Assembly: GCA_946999045.1 (NCBI GenBank)
Contig: CAMQBR010000058.1
Coordinates: 1-12,297 of the forward strand
Source of the DNA: an uncultured Prevotella sp.
GTDB lineage: Bacteria > Bacteroidota > Bacteroidia > Bacteroidales > Bacteroidaceae
Direction of reading: 5' to 3'
Length of the DNA: 12,297 nucleotides
In this document: positions 7,419-12,297 of the stretch, in pieces
Position numbering within the stretch: position 1 is the stretch's first letter
Layout of the letters: each line of letters begins with the position of its first letter
Notes under the pieces: generated by a model
What the model was told of the DNA's origin: nothing
Database searches by the model: none
What the model saw: the letters and a program-made list of their open reading frames with translations, nothing else
Position numbers and translations under genes: made by a program

Positions 7419-8507
7419 TTATTCTCCGTAAATCTCTTTCAACTTATGAAGCAAGTTGTCTCCACGCAAATCGCTGGCAACAATTTTACCTGTTGGGTCA
7501 ACTAAGATGTTAGAAGGAATAGAATTGATACCGTAAATACTTGCGGCAGTACTCTGCCAGCCTTTCAAATCAGAAATATTGTGCCAAGGTAATTGCAAAT
7601 CTTTAATGCCATTGTGCCATGCTGCAGCTTTGCTGTCGAACGAAACCCCTACTACATCAAAGCCTTTTGATACATGATAACGCTTATATGCCTCTACTAC
7701 ATTTGGCATTTCTCTACGACAAGGACCACACCAGCTTGCCCAAAAGTCAACCAATACGTAATTGCCTTTGCCTACCCACTTGCTCAATGTTACAGAATGG
7801 CCTTCGGTATCTTGCATAAACAAATCGGTATATTGTTTACCAGGACAACGTTTAATCAAAGCGGCTAAGTGCTTTTTAACATTAGCCATCATTGGATGTG
7901 AATAATAAGCATAGCTCTTGTTTAACAATGATTCCAACTCATTGTATGTTAAGTTGTAATATATTTGAGCCAGCAAGTAAGCAGGAGTAACGTTGTTGGT
8001 GTTAGCTTTGATATATTTTAGCATATCTTGCATCTGAGTATCTTGTATATCAACATATTGCTTTTTCAGATTCTCCTGTTTGGCTTTAGCCTCAGCAGTA
8101 GTATCTTTTGCTATTTTGTCATACTCCTCATAAATCTTTTCAATTTTACCTTGATACTTTTTTTGGTCTTTTTGGAATGCACCAAAGGCTACGTTTTGAG
8201 AAGATCCCTTAACAGATGTGTTAGTTAAATCTATCTGTACAGGTGTACGGTCAATAGCAACCGTTACATCACTTTTTTTATCAGTCGTAAATGTTACAAA
8301 AGTATGGAGAGGTTCTGCACCACTCAACTTAAACTGTCCTTGCTTAACAGCTACACTGTCTATTTGTCTATACTTGCCGTCGTAGAAATAATACACCCAC
8401 TTAGCGGCTGAAGATGTTGTGCCAGAAACCACAAATTTGGTTTTCTGTGCTTGCATTGATGTAACCAGCACTGCCAACGTTGCTGATAATAATAATTTTC
8501 TCATCAT
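7419..8507 (-). CDS. Exported TlpA/ResA-like thiol-disulfide oxidoreductase with DUF4369-type N-terminus
   Basis: This is a 362-residue exported protein. Residues 1-20 form a signal peptide (MMRKLLLSATLAVLVTSMQA, cleavage likely before QKT) with no lipobox cysteine, so the mature protein is probably periplasmic. Residues about 23-105 resemble the beta-rich DUF4369 domain common in Bacteroidetes; about 110-220 is a charged, probably helical linker region. Residues about 225-360 are an AhpC/TSA-thioredoxin fold with the redox pair C260/C263 in WCGPC and the cis-proline region SIPSN (P331). It likely reduces or isomerises disulfides, or handles oxidised substrates, in the envelope; the partner is unknown. 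It stands alone between its own promoter and a strong terminator. A second ATG directly after the first (8504) makes the exact start uncertain by one codon. Confidence 0.9.
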   Translation of the reverse strand: MMRKLLLSATLAVLVTSMQAQKTKFVVSGTTSSAAKWVYYFYDGKYRQIDSVAVKQGQFKLSGAEPLHTFVTFTTDKKSDVTVAIDRTPVQIDLTNTSVKGSSQNVAFGAFQKDQKKYQGKIEKIYEEYDKIAKDTTAEAKAKQENLKKQYVDIQDTQMQDMLKYIKANTNNVTPAYLLAQIYYNLTYNELESLLNKSYAYYSHPMMANVKKHLAALIKRCPGKQYTDLFMQDTEGHSVTLSKWVGKGNYVLVDFWASWCGPCRREMPNVVEAYKRYHVSKGFDVVGVSFDSKAAAWHNGIKDLQLPWHNISDLKGWQSTAASIYGINSIPSNILVDPTGKIVASDLRGDNLLHKLKEIYGE

Positions 8508-8532
8508 ATTAAATTTTGAAATTTATGTTAGG

Positions 8533-8540
8533 CAAAAATA
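8533..8540 (-). promoter_or_regulatory. -7 promoter element for the thioredoxin-like gene
   Basis: The minus strand reads TATTTTTG followed by CC, matching TAnnTTTG, 25 bases before the ATG at 8507. A TTTG at 8567-8570 lies upstream but with a 26-base spacer, longer than the usual 19-21, so only the -7 element is convincing. Confidence 0.5.
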
Positions 8541-8704
8541 ATTGTTTTTTATTTTTTTTATGTAATCAAATGATATTATATTGATTACAAGTGGAGCAAA
8601 AGGAACTCAACCAAGAAGCAGCAACAGATAAGAAAAATGTATCTTCCCAAAACTGCTATTATTTCTTAGATTGTCAAACAACTCTTTATCAGTGGCAAAG
8701 ATAA

Positions 8705-8911
8705 TCATTTTATTGGAAAACACGCATATAATTCCTCGAATTCTTTTCTATATTTTTTTAACAAGGAGTGAGATGGGACAATAAAGCCTATTTCCTCTGC
8801 CACCGAGTATCCAATAACCACAGGCGAAATACAAAAATATAGTTTCCGATTATTTTTCCAATGGTGTCTGGCAAAACGAGCCGAGCCGTAGATACTCCAA
8901 AGGGTTTCCAC
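8705..8911 (-). CDS. Short hypothetical protein, possibly a gene remnant
   Basis: I do not recognise this frame. It reads 68 residues from a GTG at 8911 to the TGA at 8705-8707, and the same frame stays open upstream to a TAA at 8981-8983 (92 codons in all) without an ATG. The composition looks protein-like, with a hydrophobic middle (YFCISPVVIGYSVAEEIGF) and a charged end (KKYRKEFEELY). There is no good start, no -7 element upstream and no partner gene, so it could be the 3' fragment of a decayed gene. A short ATG frame at about 9003, shifted relative to this one, could be the matching 5' piece, but that is speculative. The 197 bases between it and the thioredoxin-like gene hold only that gene's promoter. 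Confidence 0.35.
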   Translation of the reverse strand: METLWSIYGSARFARHHWKNNRKLYFCISPVVIGYSVAEEIGFIVPSHSLLKKYRKEFEELYACFPIK

Positions 8912-9027
8912 ATCTCTGTATTTACTACAAGGAATTTGTACTTGTTGGCTGTCTCTATGTTCTTCGTTTTCTTGCCGATTTTAACCTAATTCTTCCTATA
9001 TATGACATATATATTAGTAAAAATGAG

Positions 9028-9035
9028 TAACTTTG
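9028..9035 (+). promoter_or_regulatory. -7 promoter element for the queuosine transporter gene
   Basis: TAACTTTG followed by CAAC is a typical Bacteroidetes -7 element. No good -33 TTTG is visible. It would give an untranslated leader of about 145 bases ending in the candidate riboswitch. A weaker TAACTTTA at 9126-9133 could serve instead and give a leader of about 48 bases. Confidence 0.5.
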
Positions 9036-9152
9036 CAACGAATTTCTACACCTATTAAATAAAACAAGTGGTAAATTACCTATTATAAGATAGTGAAAAT
9101 TTATAAATACCTTGCAAAAGCAGGGTAACTTTATAAAATTATTTTTATGAAC

Positions 9153-9183
9153 AGAGTGCTTGATAAACCTCTAAAAAAACAAG
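9153..9183 (+). promoter_or_regulatory. Candidate preQ1-I riboswitch in front of the queuosine transporter
   Basis: The pairing fits the preQ1 class I H-type pseudoknot. Stem P1 is AGAG (9153-9156) with CTCT (9169-9172). Next come T-G, then P2 5' strand CTTG (9159-9162), then ATAAAC ending in the C that contacts the ligand in known aptamers, then P1 3' strand, an all-A tail of seven (9173-9179), and P2 3' strand CAAG (9180-9183). The U after P1, the AAC before the P1 3' strand and the A-rich tail ending in ACAAG all match the Thermoanaerobacter tengcongensis aptamer pattern. P1 is only four pairs and has A-U where G-C is usual next to the top pair. P2 ends four bases before the ATG at 9188, so folding would hide the start and repress translation when precursor is plentiful (inference). 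Confidence 0.7.
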
Positions 9184-9187
9184 AACA

Positions 9188-9877
9188 ATGCAACAAAAAC
9201 GTAATGATGTGAGCATACTGTTTATGCTTTTCTGCATTCTCTTTTGTGTTTGCTTAATTACAGCAAACGTTTTAGAAACAAAGCAAATAGCAGTAGGGCC
9301 TATTTCATTAACAGGCGGGCTCATCGTTTTTCCTATCTCGTACATTATCAACGATTGCGTGTGCGAGGTGTGGGGCTATCGCAAAGCCCGATTATTGATA
9401 TGGACGGGCTTTGCTATGAATTTCTTTTTTGTGATGATGGCTGCCCTGTGCGATTTAATTCCAGGTGCAAAATACTGGACTTTAGGACCGAGCTTTCACG
9501 ACATCTTTGGGTTGGCACCACGCATAGCCTTTGCTTCATTTGTAGCATTTTTGTGCGGATCGTTTGTCAATGCGTACGTTATGAGCAAGATGAAAATCAG
9601 TTCAAAAGGTAAGAATTTCTCAGCTCGTGCTATTCTGAGTACGGTATTTGGCGAAGGAGCTGATTCGCTTATCTTCTTTCCTTTAGCCTTCTTTGGTGTC
9701 ATTCCTACTGCCGAAATCTTACCATTGATGTTTTGGCAAGTGGTTCTGAAAACTGCTTACGAGGTGGTAGTACTACCCATTACCATCAAGGTAGTGCATC
9801 TGTTAAAGAAATACGATGGCGAAGATGTGTACGATAACGACATCAATTACAGCGTGTGGAATATATTTAGCATCTAA
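9188..9877 (+). CDS. yhhQ: Queuosine precursor transporter (YhhQ/VUT family)
   Basis: This is an inner-membrane importer for the 7-deazaguanine precursors of queuosine (preQ0/preQ1 in characterised members), which feeds the wobble-base modification of GUN-anticodon tRNAs. The 229-residue protein has about six membrane segments (near 9-27, 37-55, 68-90, 112-134, 162-182, 187-205). Family signatures include GPISLTGGLIVFPISYIIND (37-56), CEVWGYRKAR (59-68, corresponding to the usual TE.YGY..AR) and GEGADSLIFFPLAF (155-168). Length is normal and the start is set by the ATG right after the candidate riboswitch. The gene pairs functionally with queF 400 bases downstream. The specific ligand (preQ0, preQ1 or queuine) cannot be told from the sequence. 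Confidence 0.9.
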   Translation: MQQKRNDVSILFMLFCILFCVCLITANVLETKQIAVGPISLTGGLIVFPISYIINDCVCEVWGYRKARLLIWTGFAMNFFFVMMAALCDLIPGAKYWTLGPSFHDIFGLAPRIAFASFVAFLCGSFVNAYVMSKMKISSKGKNFSARAILSTVFGEGADSLIFFPLAFFGVIPTAEILPLMFWQVVLKTAYEVVVLPITIKVVHLLKKYDGEDVYDNDINYSVWNIFSI

Positions 9878-9882
9878 AGACT

Positions 9883-9968
9883 GGTTCTATAAATTATCTT
9901 TATTAGTTTTTGGGTTTGAGGTTAAAATGTAAGTGAGTGAAGGAACGTAGAGAGCTACCCCATAGAAC
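9883..9968 (+). repeat. Partial copy of the foldback repeat
   Basis: GGTTCTATAAATTA at 9883-9896 matches the end of the 5052-5242 element. About 50 bases in, GTGAGTGAAGGA (9933-9944) matches the complement of 5170-5181, which lies 56 bases from that element's right end. A small central dyad follows (GTAG-AGAG-CTAC), then only a vestige of the other arm (CATAGAAC, 9961-9968). It therefore looks like one full arm plus the centre, with most of the second arm deleted. It begins five bases after the transporter stop. Confidence 0.55.
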
Positions 9969-10274
9969 TTATATGTTAAGCTAAAAAAAACAATGCAAAC
10001 CAAATACAATCAAACTTGTTTGAATAGTTGAGGTGCAGCCTGTTTTCTATAAAAAGGAAATAAAAGATAAAAACGTATTTCGTAAAAATACTCACAAAAT
10101 ACGGTATAATTTATTAAACCAGCCTAAAATATTTTTTAGGATTTAATGGGAGTTATAGAGAGTTAGAGTTTTTTTTACCTTTCTAAGTTATCTCAGATAA
10201 ATAACTCAGAAGATAAATATTTGCTTAATAACTTCTGCTTACTCCTAATAATTTTATTTTTTTACATTATTACT
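9969..10274. other. Gap between the transporter gene and queF
   Basis: No coding region is recognisable. The stretch is very AT-rich and holds several small dyads: CGTATTT/AAATACG (10074-10103), CCTAAAA/TTTTAGG with a 4-base loop (10123-10140) and TTATCTCAGATAA (10188-10200). None is followed by a T-run strong enough to call a terminator. AATATTTG at 10216-10223 is one base off the TAnnTTTG consensus and could be the queF promoter. I saw no trace of queC. Confidence 0.4.
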
Positions 10275-10742
10275 ATGTCTGATTCAAGAAAACAAGAAGG
10301 ATTACATGCTTTGGGTACAAAGACACAATACAAAATGGATTATGCACCCGAAGTATTAGAAACATTCAAAAACAAACATCCTGAGAATGATTATTGGGTA
10401 CAGTTTAACTGTCCCGAGTTTACATCTCTCTGCCCTATTACTGGTCAGCCCGACTTTGCCGAAATTAGCATTGCCTACATTCCTGCAGAACGTATGGTAG
10501 AAAGTAAAAGTTTGAAACTCTATTTGTTTAGCTTTCGTAATCATGGCGATTTTCATGAAGATTGCGTTAACATTATTATGAAAGATCTTATCAAACTAAT
10601 GCAACCTAAATACATAGAAGTTATAGGACGGTTTACACCTCGTGGAGGTATTAGCATTTATCCCTACGCTAATTACGGTCAGCCAGAAACTAAATACGAA
10701 AAGATTGCTGAAGAAAGGTTTGTATCGCATAAGATTGTATAA
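10275..10742 (+). CDS. queF: NADPH-dependent preQ0 reductase (QueF, single-domain type)
   Basis: This cytoplasmic T-fold enzyme reduces the nitrile of preQ0 to the amine of preQ1 in queuosine synthesis. Starting at MSDSRKQEGL (ATG 10275) gives 155 residues, the normal size of the short, Bacillus-type QueF. The in-frame ATG at 10221 would add 18 hydrophobic residues not seen in this family, so I reject it. Catalytic C53 and D60 lie in SLCPITGQPDFA, E77 begins the NADPH motif ESKSLKLY, and H94 is in FRNHGDFHED, so all key residues are present. It shares a pathway with the transporter upstream, but the 400-base gap suggests separate transcription. No riboswitch-like fold is visible in front of it. 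Confidence 0.94.
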   Translation: MSDSRKQEGLHALGTKTQYKMDYAPEVLETFKNKHPENDYWVQFNCPEFTSLCPITGQPDFAEISIAYIPAERMVESKSLKLYLFSFRNHGDFHEDCVNIIMKDLIKLMQPKYIEVIGRFTPRGGISIYPYANYGQPETKYEKIAEERFVSHKIV

Positions 10743-10997
10743 ATGAAGTTTCAAAATAGAAGTACAAAACTTGAGGTGTATAAAAAAACATGAAGAACGC
10801 CACAAGCTTTGCACTTCTAATAAGATTTAGCGATTCTCACTTTTCACATATCACACCTCCATACTTGTTATCTTTCCAACTTTGTTTGTTTTGTCTTTTT
10901 TGATAAAATCATCTCAAAATCCAGTTATTTTTTGTAAGTTTGCAGTATCTAAAATTTTTATTCAAAATAACACACATATTATTTATAAATATAATTC
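10743..10997. other. Intergenic region between queF and nrdA with an inverted repeat
   Basis: TAGAAGTACAAA (10757-10768) is an 11-of-12 inverted repeat with TTTGCACTTCTA (10808-10819), 39 bases apart, starting 15 bases after the queF stop. It may be an end-of-transcript structure but lacks a T-run. The remainder is AT-rich leader for nrdA, with nothing coding seen. Confidence 0.35.
10935..10942 (+). promoter_or_regulatory. -7 promoter element for nrdA
   Basis: TAAGTTTG followed by CAGTATC matches the Bacteroidetes -7 consensus and lies 55 bases before the ATG at 10998. No TTTG is found at the proper -33 distance. Confidence 0.5.
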
Positions 10998-12297
10998 ATG
11001 AATATTACCAAGAGAAATGGTTCTACCGAACAATATAATAAAGAAAAGATTGCTACGGCTATCAGGAAAAGCTTTATAAGCACAAAAAACAACATTGATG
11101 ATGAACAGATTTACCAAATGGTAAAGACTGTTGAGGAAACGATTTGCTCAAACCGAACTAAACAAAACGTGGAGAGCATTCAAGATGAAGTAGAAAAGAC
11201 ATTGATGAAGAATGGCTTTTATGCCGAAGCTAAAAACTTTATCCTGTTTAGATGGCAACGAACTGAAATAAGAAGGACTTTAAGGCGCATAGCAGATGAT
11301 TTGCAAGATGAGCATATCATGGAGGTATTGAAGCACATTGCTGTTGACTTTACCGACGAAGAATATAGCATATTGCTGCTCATTGACAAGTATGCCAGCT
11401 TCAGCAAGGCTGGCATGACAACCGCTGAACGACTGAATGCACTTATCAAAGCTGCCATAGAACTTACTACACAAGAGGCTCCCAACTGGGAATTTATTGC
11501 TGGACGCTTATTGATGTACAAGTTAAACAAGAGCATCAGTAAGTTTGAAGACAGCGAAGGTATCTTATCTTTGTACGATAAAATAAAGTATCTTACAGAT
11601 AAAAATCTCTATGGTAAATACATTTTACAGCAGTATTCCAAAGAAGAAATTGACCAAGCTCAAACGTTTATTGCCCCCATGCGCAACCACTTGCTCAACT
11701 ATTCGGGTTTGGAATTATTGATTAAGCGTTACATCATCCACTCGTATAATAACCAATCGCTGGAAACCGTGCAAGAGATGTTTTTGGGTATTGCATTGCA
11801 TTTGGCTATTAACGAGCCACAAAACCGCATGATGTGGGTGCAACGCTTTTACAACATGCTGAGCAAGCTACAAGTAACCATGGCAACCCCCACCCTTTCC
11901 AATGCGCGCAAACCGTTTCACCAACTGTCAAGTTGCTTCATTGATACCGTTCCCGACAGTTTGGAAGGCATCTATCGAAGCATAGACAACTTTGCGCAAG
12001 TGAGCAAGTTTGGCGGTGGTATGGGACTTTACTTTGGCAAGGTGCGCGCTGCAGGCGGCAGGATAAGAGGCTTTAAGGGTGCTGCCGGTGGTGTTATTCG
12101 TTGGATGAAACTGGTAAACGACACGGCCGTTGCCGTCGATCAGTTAGGCGTTAGACAAGGTGCGGTGGCTGTATATTTGGATGTATGGCATAAGGATTTA
12201 CCCGAATTCCTACAACTTCGCACCAACAATGGCGATGACAGAATGAAGGCACACGACATCTTTCCCGCCATCTGTTACCCCGACTTGTTTTGGAAAA
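10998..12297 (+). CDS. nrdA: Class I ribonucleoside-diphosphate reductase alpha subunit, 3' end outside window
   Basis: This is the catalytic subunit that reduces ribonucleotides to deoxyribonucleotides together with a radical-generating beta subunit (NrdB). The first 433 residues are inside the window and run off the edge in frame. Residues about 1-95 form an ATP-cone (ITKRNGSTEQYNKEKI...), which senses ATP/dATP and controls overall activity. An all-helical R1 N-terminal domain follows to about 220, then the barrel begins with MATPTLSNAR. C313 in QLSSCFIDT is the first redox-active cysteine of the active site; GGGMGLYFGKVRAAG and RQGAVAVYLDVWHKDLPEFL are typical barrel segments. The radical cysteine and C-terminal redox pair lie beyond the window. 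The start follows from the ATP-cone reading directly from the ATG. Which class I subtype it belongs to needs the beta subunit. Confidence 0.93.
   Translation, partial: MNITKRNGSTEQYNKEKIATAIRKSFISTKNNIDDEQIYQMVKTVEETICSNRTKQNVESIQDEVEKTLMKNGFYAEAKNFILFRWQRTEIRRTLRRIADDLQDEHIMEVLKHIAVDFTDEEYSILLLIDKYASFSKAGMTTAERLNALIKAAIELTTQEAPNWEFIAGRLLMYKLNKSISKFEDSEGILSLYDKIKYLTDKNLYGKYILQQYSKEEIDQAQTFIAPMRNHLLNYSGLELLIKRYIIHSYNNQSLETVQEMFLGIALHLAINEPQNRMMWVQRFYNMLSKLQVTMATPTLSNARKPFHQLSSCFIDTVPDSLEGIYRSIDNFAQVSKFGGGMGLYFGKVRAAGGRIRGFKGAAGGVIRWMKLVNDTAVAVDQLGVRQGAVAVYLDVWHKDLPEFLQLRTNNGDDRMKAHDIFPAICYPDLFWK

Noticed and set aside
10221..10274. Upstream ATG extending QueF by 18 hydrophobic residues
   Set aside because: Single-domain QueF is a soluble enzyme that starts near the MSDSRKQEGL position. 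The extension would be an artefact of an AT-rich open leader.
10935..10997. Possible NrdR operator in front of nrdA
   Set aside because: The AT-rich leader contains ACACACATATTAT, but I could not find two properly spaced boxes, and similar strings are expected by chance here.

Overview
The window looks like chromosomal DNA from a member of the Bacteroidales, most likely a Prevotella-type organism (inference). Three things point there. The DNA is AT-rich. Several genes are preceded by the Bacteroidetes -7 element TAnnTTTG, often followed by GC, instead of a -10 TATAAT box. The protein types are also typical: a short MenE overlapping MenC, a DUF4369-type thioredoxin, an LTA-synthase-like sulfatase beside a PAP2 phosphatase, and a YhhQ/QueF pair.

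Layout. Bases 1-228 hold only unassigned partial frames and a short hairpin repeat. Bases 229-2315 hold menC and menE, two consecutive menaquinone steps joined by an ATGA overlap. Bases 2399-5009 hold a full TTTG-N19-TAnnTTTG promoter, a membrane sulfatase-superfamily enzyme and a PAP2 membrane phosphatase that overlap by one base. A 191-bp foldback repeat follows at 5052-5242. On the minus strand come aroB (shikimate pathway) and, after about 650 bp of apparently non-coding DNA and a 22-bp tandem repeat array, a secreted TlpA/ResA-like thiol-disulfide protein with a strong terminator. A short minus-strand frame at 8705-8911 may be a gene remnant.

From 9028 the plus strand carries a queuosine module: a promoter, a leader ending in a candidate preQ1-I riboswitch, the queuosine-precursor transporter gene (yhhQ family) and queF. 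The queC gene that I recall often sitting between these two in Bacteroidales is missing. The gap holds a partial copy of the same foldback repeat. The window ends inside nrdA, the class I ribonucleotide reductase large subunit with an N-terminal ATP-cone.

The most notable non-coding signals are the compact pseudoknot directly in front of the yhhQ start codon, whose pairing fits a preQ1-I aptamer; a dispersed non-autonomous foldback repeat family (three loci sharing GGTTCTATAAATTA); and the five-unit, 22-bp-period array at 7236-7345. I found no rRNA, tRNA, CRISPR array or complete insertion sequence.
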